Source: Myxococcales bacterium
GTDB lineage: Bacteria; Myxococcota_A; Polyangia; Palsa-1104
Assembly: GCA_028287105.1 (NCBI GenBank)
Contig: JAQBQH010000015.1
Location: forward strand, 1 to 55,612
DNA: 55,612 bases
Reading direction: 5' to 3'
Positions within the stretch are counted from its first letter, which is position 1; every line of letters begins with the position of its first letter. A program made the position numbers and the translations under genes. This document shows positions 9,623 to 20,877 of this stretch, piece by piece. Below the pieces are notes generated by a model. It was given only the letters and a program-made list of their open reading frames with translations, was not told where the DNA came from and did no database searches.

Positions 9623-10710
9623 GGGCGGCCGGCAAATCGATGGCCGTCGCCGCGCTGCTTCTGGCGGGCGCGCCCGCGTTCGCTGCCGACGACGACGCGG
9701 CCATGGGCAAGCGCGTGCAGGACGTCTTGCACGCGCACCAGCAGGACGTGTTCGGCTGCGTCCAGGGCGCGACGAGCAAGGTCGCCGGCGAGATGCTGGT
9801 CCGCGTGATGCTCGGCGAGGACGGCAAGGTGGCCAAGGCCGACGTGCTCAAGGATCAGTCGGGCGGCGGAACGCTGGGCGCCTGCCTCGTCGCCAAGATC
9901 AAGGCGTGGGACCTGACGTCGCTCAAGGCGGCGGCTGGTGATCAGGTGGTCTTCCCGCTCGTGTTCAAGCCGGAGAAGCTGGCCAAGGGGGAAAAGCGCA
10001 TCCTCGTGCCGATGGCGGTGCAGGAGTCGCAGGGGCCGCAGCGCTTCTTGATCGACGAGGAGACCGTCGGCGAGGCGCCGCTGGCGACCATCGAGATGCT
10101 GACGCTGGCCGGCAACCAGGCGTCACCGCCGAAGTCGCGCACCGACTCCGAGGAGGAGATGGTCCTCTACGTTCTCGATGGCGGATTCAAGCTCGGCCCC
10201 GAGACGGTGGGCGCGGGTGACGTAGTGTGGCTGGGCGCGCATTCGGATCGCCCCGCGCTCAACCCGCTCGACAAGAAGCCGCTCAAGCTGATCGAGATTC
10301 GCGCGCACGGTGAAGGCAGCGGACAGAAGATCGTCCACGGCGCCGACGTGAAGAGCTATCCGATCGCGGGCGCCAAGGCGACGGCCAGGCTCCTCCTCGA
10401 GGGGACCGGCGCCAAGCTCGCCGTCCAGGAGATCGACGCCGAGCCGGACGCGACCATCCCGACGCACAAGCACACGGCGCAGGACGAAGAGCTCTATTTC
10501 GTCAGCGGGCGGAGCACCACCACCGTCGGCAAACAGACGTTCGAGACCGCGGCCGGCGATGCGCTGCGCATCCCGGCGAACGTGGCGCACTCGATGAAGA
10601 TGGTCGATCAGGGGCGGGTGCTGCAGGTCTATGCGCCTGGCGGGCCCGAGCAGCGCTTCAAGGGCGGCGCAGACGAGAAGCCGGCAAAAAAGAAGAAGAG
10701 CAGCAAATGA
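9619..10710 (+). CDS. Exported AgmX-like domain fused to two cupin domains
   Basis: 363 residues. It has a cleavable signal peptide (Ala-Phe-Ala near residue 22) and no lipobox. Residues 25-105 resemble the AgmX/TonB-C module, with Cys pairs VFGCVQG and LGACLV. Residues 130-235 form a cupin-like barrel without obvious metal ligands. Residues 250-345 form a second cupin with HKHTAQDEE, the His-x-His-x4-Glu metal motif. The tail is Lys-rich. It overlaps its neighbours by four bases on both sides, so it is firmly part of the operon. The combination is unusual. Cupins may bind small ligands or act as metal-dependent isomerases or dioxygenases; no substrate can be inferred. Confidence 0.75.
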   Translation: MRAAGKSMAVAALLLAGAPAFAADDDAAMGKRVQDVLHAHQQDVFGCVQGATSKVAGEMLVRVMLGEDGKVAKADVLKDQSGGGTLGACLVAKIKAWDLTSLKAAAGDQVVFPLVFKPEKLAKGEKRILVPMAVQESQGPQRFLIDEETVGEAPLATIEMLTLAGNQASPPKSRTDSEEEMVLYVLDGGFKLGPETVGAGDVVWLGAHSDRPALNPLDKKPLKLIEIRAHGEGSGQKIVHGADVKSYPIAGAKATARLLLEGTGAKLAVQEIDAEPDATIPTHKHTAQDEELYFVSGRSTTTVGKQTFETAAGDALRIPANVAHSMKMVDQGRVLQVYAPGGPEQRFKGGADEKPAKKKKSSK

Positions 10711-11855
10711 TCGACTTCGAGGATTCCGAGTCGGAGAAGATTCTCCGGCAGACGGTGCGCGACTTCGCCAAGAAGGAGATCGCGCCGCACGCACGCAAGT
10801 GGGACGAGGAAGAGACCTTTCCGGCGGCGCTGATTCCGAAGCTGGCCGAGCTGGGGCTGATGGGCATGAAGGCGCCCGAGGAGCTCGGCGGCGCCGGCAT
10901 GTCGACGCAGGACGTCGCCATCGTCATCGAAGAGCTGGCGCGCGTCGACGGCTCGGTGGCGCTGACGGTCGCGGCGCACAACGGGCTCGGCACCGGCCAC
11001 ATCCTGCTCGCCGGCAACGATGCGCAGAAGAAGAAGTACGTGCCCAACCTGGCCACCGGCAAGTGGCTCGGCGCGTGGGGTCTGACCGAGCCATCGTCGG
11101 GATCCGACGCCGCCGGCGCCAAGACGCGCGCGGTGAAACAGGGGGACAAGTGGATCCTCAACGGGTCCAAGACCTTCATCACCCAGGGCTCCGTCGGCGA
11201 CGTCTACGTCATCATCGCGTCGACGTCGCCGGAGAAGAAGCAGCACGGGCTGACCGCCTTCATCCTCGAGAAGGGGCAGAAGGGGTTCACCGTCGGCAAG
11301 CACATCGAGAAGATGGGCTGCCACGCGTCCGACACGAGCGAGCTCAACTTCGCCGACGTCGAGGTGCCGGAGGAGAACCAGCTCGGAGAGCTCGACCACG
11401 GCTTCATCGATACCTTGCAGATCCTCGATCGCGGGCGCATCTCGATCGCGTCGATGGCGCTGGGGCTCGGCCTCGGCGCGCTCGAGGCGGCGCGCAACTA
11501 CGCACGCGAGCGCAAGCAGTTCGGCCGCGCCATCGCCGACAATCAGGCGATCCAGTTCATGCTCGCCGATTCGGCGACGGAGCTCGAGGCGGCCAAGCTG
11601 CTCATCAAGCGCGCCGCCTGGCTCTCGGATCAGGGGCGGCGCCACACCTACGAATCGTCGACGGCCAAGCTGTGGGCGGCACAGGCGGGCATGCGCGCCT
11701 GCGATCGCGCCATCCAGATCCACGGCGGCTACGGCTACACGCGCGAGTTCCCCGTCGAGCGCGCGCTGCGCGACTGCAAGCTCTGCGAAATCGGCGAGGG
11801 CACCAACGAAGTTCAGCGCATGGTCATCGCGAGGCACCTCATTGGCCGCGCCTAG
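10707..11855 (+). CDS. Acyl-CoA dehydrogenase 3
   Basis: 382 residues, a third FAD acyl-CoA dehydrogenase and more divergent than the other two. It has WGLTEPSSGSDA near 130 and Glu364 in the segment IGEGTNEVQR, where most relatives have a Tyr before the Glu. The Gly at that place recalls isovaleryl-type enzymes, but the Glu itself is at the short-chain position. Start overlaps the cupin stop by four bases, and its end overlaps the TTG start of meaB by 14 bp. Probably acts on a branched or dicarboxylic short acyl-CoA; the substrate is not determined. Confidence 0.91.
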   Translation: MIDFEDSESEKILRQTVRDFAKKEIAPHARKWDEEETFPAALIPKLAELGLMGMKAPEELGGAGMSTQDVAIVIEELARVDGSVALTVAAHNGLGTGHILLAGNDAQKKKYVPNLATGKWLGAWGLTEPSSGSDAAGAKTRAVKQGDKWILNGSKTFITQGSVGDVYVIIASTSPEKKQHGLTAFILEKGQKGFTVGKHIEKMGCHASDTSELNFADVEVPEENQLGELDHGFIDTLQILDRGRISIASMALGLGLGALEAARNYARERKQFGRAIADNQAIQFMLADSATELEAAKLLIKRAAWLSDQGRRHTYESSTAKLWAAQAGMRACDRAIQIHGGYGYTREFPVERALRDCKLCEIGEGTNEVQRMVIARHLIGRA

Positions 11856-12825
11856 CCTCGACGAGCGGGCGGCCGCGACCGCCAAGCTGGTGCTGGCGGG
11901 CGACGTGCGCGCCTCGGCGCGGCTGATGCGCGACCTCGACGACAATCGCCCGGGCGCGGTGGAGGCGATGCGCCTGCTCTATCCGCACACCGGGCGCGCC
12001 TACGTCCTCGGCATCACCGGCAACCCCGGCGCCGGCAAGTCGACCGTCGTCGACGCGCTCATCGATCTCTATCGGAAGCAGGGCAAGCGGGTCGGGGTCG
12101 TCGCGGTCGACCCGTCGTCGCCGTTCTCGGGCGGCGCCATCCTCGGCGATCGCATTCGCATGCAGCGCCACGCCACCGACGACGGCGTCTTCATCCGCTC
12201 CTTGGCCACGCGCGGCCATCTCGGCGGGCTGTCGCGCTCGACGAGCGACGTGGCGGCGGTGCTCGATGCCATGGGCTTCGACGTCGTCATCATCGAGACC
12301 GTCGGTGTCGGACAGGACGAGGTCGACGTCGTCTCGCAGGCCGAGACGGCGGTGGTCGTCACGGTGCCGGGGCTCGGCGACGAGATCCAGGCCATCAAGG
12401 CCGGCATCCTCGAGATCGCCGACGTCCTCGTCGTCAACAAGTCCGACCGCGAGGGCGCCGATCGCACCGTGCGCGACTTGACCCACATGCTGGAGCTGCG
12501 CCCACACGAGGCGGAGCCGGTCGAGATCGTCCGCAGCGTCGCCACCAACGGCAAGGGCATCGACGAGCTGGCGGCGGCGTGCGAGCGCCATCGCCTGCGT
12601 GGCGACCGCGCGCCCGAGGCCGAGGGCACCGTCACGCCGCGCCGCCGTCGCCGCGCCTTCGCGCAGGTGCGCGAGCATGTCTTCGATACGCTGCGCCGCG
12701 CCATCGACGAGGCGCTCGAATCGCGCGGCGACCTGGTGGACCGTGTCGCCCTTCGTGGGCTCGATCCCTACAGTGCTGCCGACGAGCTCATCCAGGCAAT
12801 CACGAGCGTGCCGTCGCTCAGGTGA
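11842..12825 (+). CDS. meaB: MeaB, G-protein chaperone of methylmalonyl-CoA mutase
   Basis: 327 residues, a SIMIBI-class GTPase that gates cobalamin loading and protects methylmalonyl-CoA mutase from inactivation. Walker A is GNPGAGKST (60-68), followed by VDPSSPFSGGAILGDR, then ETVGVGQDEVDV and the base-specificity motif NKSD. The start is TTG at 11842, overlapping the end of the dehydrogenase; no in-frame ATG gives the family's N-terminus. Last gene of the operon. It shares the operon with the small mutase subunit, as commonly seen. The stop is followed directly by the promoter of the next lipoprotein. Confidence 0.94.
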   Translation: MAAPSLDERAAATAKLVLAGDVRASARLMRDLDDNRPGAVEAMRLLYPHTGRAYVLGITGNPGAGKSTVVDALIDLYRKQGKRVGVVAVDPSSPFSGGAILGDRIRMQRHATDDGVFIRSLATRGHLGGLSRSTSDVAAVLDAMGFDVVIIETVGVGQDEVDVVSQAETAVVVTVPGLGDEIQAIKAGILEIADVLVVNKSDREGADRTVRDLTHMLELRPHEAEPVEIVRSVATNGKGIDELAAACERHRLRGDRAPEAEGTVTPRRRRRAFAQVREHVFDTLRRAIDEALESRGDLVDRVALRGLDPYSAADELIQAITSVPSLR

Positions 12826-12831
12826 TATACT
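12826..12831 (+). promoter_or_regulatory. -10 box for the lipoprotein at 12871
   Basis: TATACT directly follows the meaB stop codon. A start near 12838 leaves about 32 nt of leader with AGAGG (12857-12861) 9 nt before the ATG. The -35 region, inside meaB, is weak. Confidence 0.35.
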
Positions 12832-12870
12832 TTCACCCATAGCGCAGTGTTCGCTTAGAGGTCCCGCAGC

Positions 12871-13608
12871 ATGAAGTCATCGTCGTGGCTCGCACTGGCG
12901 CTCGCCGGTTGCGGGTTGGTCAATTCGAATACGCTCAGCTACGACTACGCATTCGATCCGCAAGAGTTCATGCAGAAGATGGCCGACGAGGGCACGGTGG
13001 CGACGGTGCCGACCGCCGCGTGCGATCCGGCCGTCTCGCCTGATCCCTGCGTGCCGCTGCAGGCGCAGCTGCCGGCGGGGTCGCCGGCCAAGATGCAGTG
13101 CGACGCGGTCACGCGCGCCTGCGCCGCGGTGGCCGACATCCGGCTGCCCTATCCGATCGATCTCTCGCAGCAGAACCTGCCGGCGCCGGTGGTGCAGTAC
13201 GGCGTCGACAAGGTGAGCATCAAGAAGATGGCCTACTGGATCAAGAAGGACACGCTCAACGTGGCGCTGCCGCCCATCGAGGTCTACGTCGCGTCATCGG
13301 CGGCGAAGGACCTCGACGATCCGAGCGTCAAGCTCATCGGCACGAGCGCGATGCTGCCGGCACGCGCGCAGGCGTGCGCCGACGCGCGCGACAGCGACGG
13401 CGACGCGGCGTCGCTGGGCGCGGCGGTCTGCGACGTGAGCTTGAAGAGCGACGGCGAGTCGGCGCTGGCCACGTTCGTCAAGGACTACAAGACGCCGTTC
13501 CAGCTCATCGCGCATCTGAAGATCGTGGCGCACGGCGGCGATCCGCTGCCGGTCGGCATCATCGATTTCGTGCTGCGGCCGACGGTGACGTTCTCGATCC
13601 TGAAGTAA
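12871..13608 (+). CDS. Lipoprotein of unknown function
   Basis: 245 residues. The signal peptide ends in Leu-Ala-Gly-Cys (Cys14), so it is probably lipid-anchored. The mature part is Asp/Pro/Val-rich with four or more cysteines and an all-beta look towards the C-terminus (IIDFVLRPTVTFSI). No recognisable catalytic motif. AGAGG lies 9 nt before the ATG. It stands between the acyl-CoA operon and a flavoprotein gene, with its own -10 box, and there is no evidence that it shares their function. The similarly sized lipoprotein at 20217 has the same general architecture but no obvious sequence identity. Confidence 0.7.
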   Translation: MKSSSWLALALAGCGLVNSNTLSYDYAFDPQEFMQKMADEGTVATVPTAACDPAVSPDPCVPLQAQLPAGSPAKMQCDAVTRACAAVADIRLPYPIDLSQQNLPAPVVQYGVDKVSIKKMAYWIKKDTLNVALPPIEVYVASSAAKDLDDPSVKLIGTSAMLPARAQACADARDSDGDAASLGAAVCDVSLKSDGESALATFVKDYKTPFQLIAHLKIVAHGGDPLPVGIIDFVLRPTVTFSILK

Positions 13609-13645
13609 ATCCGTCCGCGCCAAATGATGTTATAGAGCGAGGCGC

Positions 13646-14851
13646 GTGAACTACGACGTCGTCGTCGCCGGCGCCGGGCCGGCGGGAATCAGCTGCGCCG
13701 TGGCGCTCGTGCGTCGCGACCCGTCGCTGCGCCATCGCATCCTGGTGCTCGACCGCGCCGCCTTCCCGCGCGAGAAGCCGTGCGGCGGCGGGCTCACCGG
13801 GCACGCCGAAGAGGCCATGACGGCGCTGGGGCTCGAGCTGACCGTGCCGTCGGTGCCGTCGCCGCGCGCCGAGGTGCGCTTCTGGGATTGGCGGCGCGAG
13901 GTCACGCTCGGGCGGCCCGTGCGCATCATCCGCCGCGGCGACTTCGACGCCAGCCTGGTGGCGCAGGCGCGCGATCTCGGCATCGAGGTGCGCGAGCGCG
14001 CCGCGCTGCAAGACTTTCGCGTCGAGGGCGACGGCGTCGACATCGGAGTGGGCGAGGGCGGCACCGAGCGCATCCGCGCCCGCGTCCTCGTCGGCGCCGA
14101 CGGCGTCGGCTCGCGCGTGCGCAAGCACCTGAACGGCGAATCGGACGGCACGCCCATCCGTCTCTTCCGCCTCGAGCTGCCCGCCAAGGGCGCCTGGCGC
14201 TCCGACGCCATGCTCTACGATTTTTCGCCGATGACCGACGGGCTGCGCGGCTATCTGTGGGTCTTCCCCGTCGCCGACGACTGGATCAACGTCGGGCTCA
14301 TGCACGATCCCGGCGCGCCGCTCTCGGGCGGCGATCTCGAGGCGCTGCTCCGCCGCCACCTCGACCGACTGGGGATCACGCTGCCGCGCGCGGCGCGCGG
14401 CTGGCCCGCGTTCGGCTATCACCCGTCGGCGCCGATCGGCGGCCCGCACCTCGTCACCGTCGGCGACGCGGCCGGCATCGACGCGCTCACCGGCGAAGGC
14501 ATCGCGGTCGGCATGGAGCAGGCGATCGTCGCTGCCGACGCCATTCTGCGCGCCTTCGACCAGAACGACTTCGCCTTCCGCGGCTACGCGCGCGCCGTTC
14601 GCCAGGCCACCGTCGGGCGCGAGCTGGCGCTCGATCGCTGGCTGGCGCGGCTGCTCTATCGCGGTGGTTGGAAGCGCTGGCTGTCGCTGGTGCTGCTCGA
14701 CGAACGCATGCTCGAGCTCTACGCGGCGCGCGTGTCGGGCACGCTGGTGCTCGCCGATCACAAACGGGAGCTCGTGTGGGCGCTACTGCGTCACCTGGGC
14801 AGCCCCGGCAGGACCGCGCGGCTCACGCGCGCCAGCGCATCGGCGTCCTGA
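13646..14851 (+). CDS. Geranylgeranyl-reductase-family FAD oxidoreductase
   Basis: 401 residues starting at GTG 13646 with GAGCGAGG upstream. The N-terminal Rossmann motif VVVAGAGPAGISCAV binds FAD; VLVGADGVGSRVRKHL and GDAAGIDALTGEGI are the second and third FAD motifs of the p-hydroxybenzoate hydroxylase / geranylgeranyl reductase superfamily. CGGGLTGHA matches the PxCGGG-type motif of the reductase branch. Likely reduces double bonds in an isoprenoid, or hydroxylates or halogenates an aromatic; the family member cannot be fixed. Its last 61 bp overlap, tail to tail, the WD40-TIR gene on the opposite strand. Confidence 0.82.
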   Translation: MNYDVVVAGAGPAGISCAVALVRRDPSLRHRILVLDRAAFPREKPCGGGLTGHAEEAMTALGLELTVPSVPSPRAEVRFWDWRREVTLGRPVRIIRRGDFDASLVAQARDLGIEVRERAALQDFRVEGDGVDIGVGEGGTERIRARVLVGADGVGSRVRKHLNGESDGTPIRLFRLELPAKGAWRSDAMLYDFSPMTDGLRGYLWVFPVADDWINVGLMHDPGAPLSGGDLEALLRRHLDRLGITLPRAARGWPAFGYHPSAPIGGPHLVTVGDAAGIDALTGEGIAVGMEQAIVAADAILRAFDQNDFAFRGYARAVRQATVGRELALDRWLARLLYRGGWKRWLSLVLLDERMLELYAARVSGTLVLADHKRELVWALLRHLGSPGRTARLTRASASAS

Positions 14852-16080
14852 ACGCGCTCGTGGAAGCAGACGTAGGCGGCGCCGTGAAAGCGCCGCTGCT
14901 TCTCGGGCACGACGCCGCCCGGCAGGATCACCGGCACCACGCGCGCGCCGTGCGTCTCGAGGACGTCGAGCTGGTAGTCGTGCCGCAAGGGCGGCCCGCT
15001 CGGCCCGTAGAGCACGAGGGCGACGGCGCCGCGACGCGCCGCCTCGACGACGCGCCGGGCATCGCGCGCCGAATCGGTCACGCGCGCACCCGCCTCGACG
15101 AGGTGCCGTAACACCGGCGCGGCCAGCTCCTCGTCGCTGGGATGATAGAGCGCCAGCACCTCGGTCATCGTCGCCGACGGCTGCGGAATGGTCGCGACCT
15201 GCGCCTCGGCCGACAGCTCCACGAGCGCCGTCGCCGCCGGCACCGCCACCGCGAAGACGCGCTGCTCGGCGTGCACCGCCACCGATCCGCCGGCGACCGC
15301 GACGCCGTGCGGCCAGCGCGCGACGACGTTGCCGCCGGCGGCGTCGACGATCACGATCGCGTCGGTCGCCTCGACGACGAGCGAGGATCCGAGCGCGAGC
15401 AGCTGCACGATGGCGCCCGCGCCGAGCGACACCGTCGGCCGCGCCGGCTCGAGGCGCTTGCCGTCGTAGGCGGCCAGCTGACCCTCGCGCGTGCCGACGA
15501 AGAGGAGCCCTTCGCACCAGGCGACCGCGGTGGCGCGATCGGGCAGCTTGACGCCCGCGACCCGCGCGCCGCTGGCGCCGTCGAGGATCACCACGCCGGC
15601 GCGACCGGCAGCGACGGCGAGCGTGTCGGAGCGCGCGTCGTAGGCGAGGTCGTGCGCGCGTCCACCGACGGGAGCGAAGGCGACCTCGAGCGTGGCGGCG
15701 CGCCAGATGCCGACCTTGCCGTCTTCGCCCGCGGAGAAGATGCGCCGATCGTCGTCGGAGAAGGCGAGCGCGGTGATGGCGCCGTCGTGGCGCTCCTTCG
15801 GCTCGCCCGGCCGCGGACGTCCGAAGCGCCACAGATCGACGCAGCCGCGCGCGGTCGCCGCCGCGACGTAGCTGTCGTCGGCGCCGCAGGCGAAGCCGAC
15901 GTACGCGCGCGGCCAGCGCTCGACCTCGACGCCGGTGGTGCCGTCGACGATGACGGTCTCGGCCGCGCCGCCGACGATCAGCCGATCCCCTCGACGCGTC
16001 CACGCCATCCGTCCCGCCGGCTCGGCGGAGGCGCGCGCGCGCAGCCGCAAACGGGGCGGCAACGTCAGGAGGAGCGTCAT
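14791..16080 (-). CDS. WD40-like propeller fused to a C-terminal TIR-like domain
   Basis: 429 residues, no signal peptide. Residues 25-300 contain WD40-type blades (for example AITALAFSDDDRRIFSAGEDGKVGIWR). Residues about 308-425 resemble a TIR domain: a first strand VLALYHPSDEE, the central VALVLYGPSG, and the VVPVILPGG strand. TIR domains cleave NAD or act as adaptors. The residue aligned with the catalytic glutamate, ten residues before VVPVI as in SARM1, is Gln370, so NADase activity is doubtful. It has its own -10-like box (TAGCCT, 16087-16092) 6 nt before the ATG and lies 102 bp downstream of the IHF gene. The WD40 call is solid; the TIR call is moderately sure. Confidence 0.65.
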   Translation of the reverse strand: MTLLLTLPPRLRLRARASAEPAGRMAWTRRGDRLIVGGAAETVIVDGTTGVEVERWPRAYVGFACGADDSYVAAATARGCVDLWRFGRPRPGEPKERHDGAITALAFSDDDRRIFSAGEDGKVGIWRAATLEVAFAPVGGRAHDLAYDARSDTLAVAAGRAGVVILDGASGARVAGVKLPDRATAVAWCEGLLFVGTREGQLAAYDGKRLEPARPTVSLGAGAIVQLLALGSSLVVEATDAIVIVDAAGGNVVARWPHGVAVAGGSVAVHAEQRVFAVAVPAATALVELSAEAQVATIPQPSATMTEVLALYHPSDEELAAPVLRHLVEAGARVTDSARDARRVVEAARRGAVALVLYGPSGPPLRHDYQLDVLETHGARVVPVILPGGVVPEKQRRFHGAAYVCFHERVQDADALARVSRAVLPGLPR

Positions 16081-16182
16081 GGCAAAAGGCTACGGTGGGA
16101 TGGAGCGAAAGACCACATGGCGGCAGCCGCGAGGCCCTCGGCGCGAGCAAGACCGCCGTGGGCGCAGGGACCGGGGCGCGAG

Positions 16183-16548
16183 CTAGCCGCTGGCGGACAT
16201 CGGCGTGGGCGGCGCCTGGTCCTTGGTGTCTTTCTTCTGTGCGGCTTCGTTGACGCGCTCCTTCAGCTCCTTGCCGACCTTGAAGAACGGCAAGCGCTTG
16301 GGATGCACGCCGACGGGGTCACCCGTGCGCGGGTTGCGACCCTCGTAGGCCTTGTAGTGGCGGATTTCGAACGAGCCAAACCCGCGAATCTCGATGCGCT
16401 CACCCTTTTTGAGCGACTCTTCCATCGAGTCGAAGACGCAGTTGACGATCAGCTCTGCCTTACCCTTGGGTAGGTGAAGCTTGGCCGCGACCGTTTCGAT
16501 CAGGTCGCTCTTCGTCACACTGCCCTCTTCTTTACGCGTTCCCTGCAT
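16183..16548 (-). CDS. ihfB: Integration host factor / HU-family DNA-bending protein
   Basis: 121 residues. The core TKSDLIETVAAKL to VGKELKERVN is a complete IHF/HU fold, with the DNA-intercalating arm around RNPRTGDPV (Pro in NPRTGDP). The tail after residue 100 is a short Lys/Asp/Pro extension. Two starts are possible. ATG 16548 has GGAGG 7 nt upstream (16556-16560) and adds ten residues before the usual N-terminus. GTG 16518 has GAGGG just upstream and would give the family's normal start. ATG is listed because its site is stronger and a promoter is correctly placed for it. Alpha versus beta subunit is not certain. Confidence 0.9.
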   Translation of the reverse strand: MQGTRKEEGSVTKSDLIETVAAKLHLPKGKAELIVNCVFDSMEESLKKGERIEIRGFGSFEIRHYKAYEGRNPRTGDPVGVHPKRLPFFKVGKELKERVNEAAQKKDTKDQAPPTPMSASG

Positions 16549-16569
16549 GGTTCAGCCTCCGAAGGCCCC

Positions 16570-16599
16570 ACGATACCGCCATAAACCCGCCTGGATCAA
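16570..16599 (-). promoter_or_regulatory. Promoter of the IHF-family gene
   Basis: On the minus strand TTGATC (16594-16599), an 18-nt spacer and TATCGT (16570-16575). Transcription from about 16563 would include the GGAGG ribosome binding site of the ATG at 16548. Confidence 0.4.
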
Positions 16600-16630
16600 G
16601 AGGAAAATCGGGCACCTCCGCCTACACCGA

Positions 16631-18880
<2,250 letters not shown>

Positions 18881-18897
<17 letters not shown>

Positions 18898-19456
18898 ACG
18901 ATGTCCTCGACTCCTCTTCCAAGAGCTTTTTGTTGAAGCGCGCCGCGAAGAAGGGCGCCATGACGATGTCGAGCCCCTTCAAGACGCCGATCATCGCCAG
19001 CGTGTCGCCGCTGCCGGCGGCGATGCCACCGACGAAGAGCGCGATGGTCAGCGCGAAGAAGCTCCAGCCGAGCCGGAAGGCGCGCGCGTAGAGGAGGCCA
19101 CAGCCCGGCAGCGGGCCGACCAGACCGAGCGCGATGGCCCACGACACCTTGCGCGGGCGCTTGTCGGGCGGCGGCAGCTCGGACGAGCCGTGGACCGGGT
19201 CCGTCTCCGGCGGCACGCCGGCCTCGGCGAGCACCTGCTGCTCGAGCTCCTCCGCGAGCAACTCGAGGATCTTGTGCGCGTCGTCGACGCGATCGGCGGG
19301 CACGCGCACCTCGAACTCTTCGGCCGTCGGCGAGCCGAAGTAGGCGTTGGAGCCCAGGCGCTTGATCTCGACGGCGATGCCGTGATCGGCCAGCGCCTCC
19401 TTGGCGACGTCGGCACCGGCCGCGTCGCGCAGCGTGGTCACTGCAACCATGGTCAT
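18881..19456 (-). CDS. DUF2007-like domain plus membrane segment, between scoA and scoB
   Basis: 191 residues. Residues 1-75 look like a DUF2007 / putative signal-transducing domain (strand-helix pattern with [20 protein letters not shown]). A Pro/Glu-rich linker follows (75-105), then two or three hydrophobic segments (about 107-165) and a short charged tail. It lies between the two CoA-transferase subunit genes, overlapping scoA by four bases (ATGA) and scoB by 17. Related DUF2007 proteins occur as stand-alone ORFs, so its fixed co-translation with a CoA transferase is unusual. It may tether or sense the enzyme; this is a guess from position. Confidence 0.7.
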
Positions 19457-20154
19457 GCGGTTCGCTTTCGCACGGTGCGCTGCTCGATCGGTTTCTCGTA
19501 GCCGCTGCCCTGGAAGATGCGCTGCACGTAGATCCCCGGCGTGTGGATGCCGTCGGGATCGAGCTTGCCGACGTCGACGAGCTCCTCGACCTCGGCGATG
19601 GTGATCTTGCCGGCGGCGGCGCACATCGGGTTGAAGTTGCGCGCGGTCTTGCGATAGACGAGGTTGCCCCAGCGGTCGCCCTTCCACGCTTTGACGATGG
19701 CGAAGTCGCCGGTGATCGCCTCCTCGAGGACGCACCAGCGACCGTGCCATTCGCGCACCTCGCGCCCCTCGGCGCGCTTGGTGCCGTATCCGGTCGGCGT
19801 GTAGAAGGCGGGGATGCCGGCGCCGCCCGCGCGCAGGCGCTCGGCGAGCGTGCCCTGCGGACAGAGCTCGACTTCGAGCTTGCCGTCGAGGTACAGGCGC
19901 TCGAACACCTTGTTCTCGCCTACGTACGACGACACCATCTTCTTGACCTGGCCGTTGGCGAGCAGCACGCCGAGACCTTTGTCGGTGGTGCCGCAGTTGT
20001 TGCTGACGATGGTCAGCGCGTTGACGCCGAGCTCGCGGATGGCGCGGATGCAGTTCTCGGGGTTGCCGGAGAGGCCGAAGCCGCCGGCGAGGATGGTCGC
20101 GCCGTCGCGCAGATCGTGAAGGGCGGCGCGGGCGTCCCGGAACGTTTTGTCCAT
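19453..20154 (-). CDS. scoA: 3-oxoacid CoA-transferase subunit A
   Basis: 233 residues. It has the glycine-rich [13 protein letters not shown] motif (CoA/substrate loop), SNNCGT, YVGEN and [21 protein letters not shown], all standard for subunit A of succinyl-CoA:3-ketoacid CoA-transferase. Complete in length. First gene of the minus-strand run scoA, membrane protein, scoB, mutase. Its promoter overlaps by one base the -35 box of the divergent lipoprotein gene at 20217, so the two may compete or be co-regulated. Start at 20154 is the only sensible ATG and matches the family N-terminus. Confidence 0.94.
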   Translation of the reverse strand: MDKTFRDARAALHDLRDGATILAGGFGLSGNPENCIRAIRELGVNALTIVSNNCGTTDKGLGVLLANGQVKKMVSSYVGENKVFERLYLDGKLEVELCPQGTLAERLRAGGAGIPAFYTPTGYGTKRAEGREVREWHGRWCVLEEAITGDFAIVKAWKGDRWGNLVYRKTARNFNPMCAAAGKITIAEVEELVDVGKLDPDGIHTPGIYVQRIFQGSGYEKPIEQRTVRKRTA

Positions 20155-20163
20155 TGCCGGCGA

Positions 20164-20191
20164 ATCGTAGTCGCTGGCCCTTCAAAGTCAA
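20164..20191 (-). promoter_or_regulatory. Promoter of the scoA-mcmA1 operon
   Basis: Minus strand TTGACT (20186-20191), 16-nt spacer, TACGAT (20164-20169), ending 9 nt before the scoA ATG. Predicted leader of only about two bases. Its -35 box shares base 20186 with the divergent promoter. Confidence 0.5.
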
Positions 20192-20209
20192 CGCGCCGCG
20201 TCTTATACT
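20181..20209 (+). promoter_or_regulatory. Promoter of the lipoprotein at 20217, predicted leaderless
   Basis: TTCAAA (20181-20186), 17-nt spacer and TATACT (20204-20209). The -10 box ends 7 nt before the ATG and there is no ribosome binding site, so transcription should begin at the start codon. Confidence 0.55.
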
Positions 20210-20216
20210 CCTAGAC

Positions 20217-20864
20217 ATGCGGCTCGCCACAGCTCTGGCTCTCACGGTCGGCTGTCAGTTGGCCGCGGCCGGTTGCGGGCTGGGCGATGGCACCGGCACG
20301 CTCGCGGGGACCCTCTTTCTGAGTGGCTGCACGCACGAGGCTGACTACGGCATCGGCGGCGCGCCGGCCGGCTACGACATGAAGCCGACGTACTTCGTGG
20401 CCGACCCGATCAACGCGCTGGCTTCGTCGAAGCCGCTGCATCCAGTCAACAAGCTGATCCTGCGCGTCCAGCCGTCGGGCAACCGCACCGACGAGTCGGA
20501 CCTCCTGTTCATCAACATCGCCGACGTGGCCCAGGTGGCGGCGTCGATGGGCTCGAGCATCGCGATCGGCGCGACGACGAACGTTCGCGCATCGCTGACG
20601 TTGAATCAGACCTGTCCGCGCGCCGAGGTTCAGCCGGAGCTCGACGGGACGATGACCTGGACCAGCTTCGGCGCGGCCAACGCGGAGGACGGTGTGCAGT
20701 TCGGCGATCGGCTCGCCGCGACCTTCAGCTTCGACGTGGTCGATCGCCGGCAGATCGCGATCGGCGGCATCGGGGGAGTGCCGACGACCCCGGCGGCGGC
20801 GGGCCACGTCGACGGCTCGTTCGACTTCACCGTGCGCCAGGGCAAGGCCGCCCAGGCCTACTGA
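20217..20864 (+). CDS. Lipoprotein of unknown function
   Basis: 215 residues. The signal sequence has candidate lipobox cysteines at Ala-Ala-Gly-Cys (Cys20) and a cysteine-containing region after it. The mature part has alternating beta-like segments (NKLILRVQPSG, DRLAATFSFDVV, GSFDFTVRQG) and no catalytic motif. Divergent from scoA. It ends 13 bp before the RNA methyltransferase start, so the two may be co-transcribed, though their functions look unrelated. Lipoproteins of this size with paralogous style are frequent in this window. I do not recognise the family. Confidence 0.7.
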   Translation: MRLATALALTVGCQLAAAGCGLGDGTGTLAGTLFLSGCTHEADYGIGGAPAGYDMKPTYFVADPINALASSKPLHPVNKLILRVQPSGNRTDESDLLFINIADVAQVAASMGSSIAIGATTNVRASLTLNQTCPRAEVQPELDGTMTWTSFGAANAEDGVQFGDRLAATFSFDVVDRRQIAIGGIGGVPTTPAAAGHVDGSFDFTVRQGKAAQAY

Positions 20865-20877
20865 GGCCGGCGGGCCG

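Noticed and set aside
14791-16080. Part of an anti-phage defence island
   Set aside because: The TIR-like domain alone suggested it, but the neighbours are metabolic and housekeeping genes, and the catalytic Glu appears absent.
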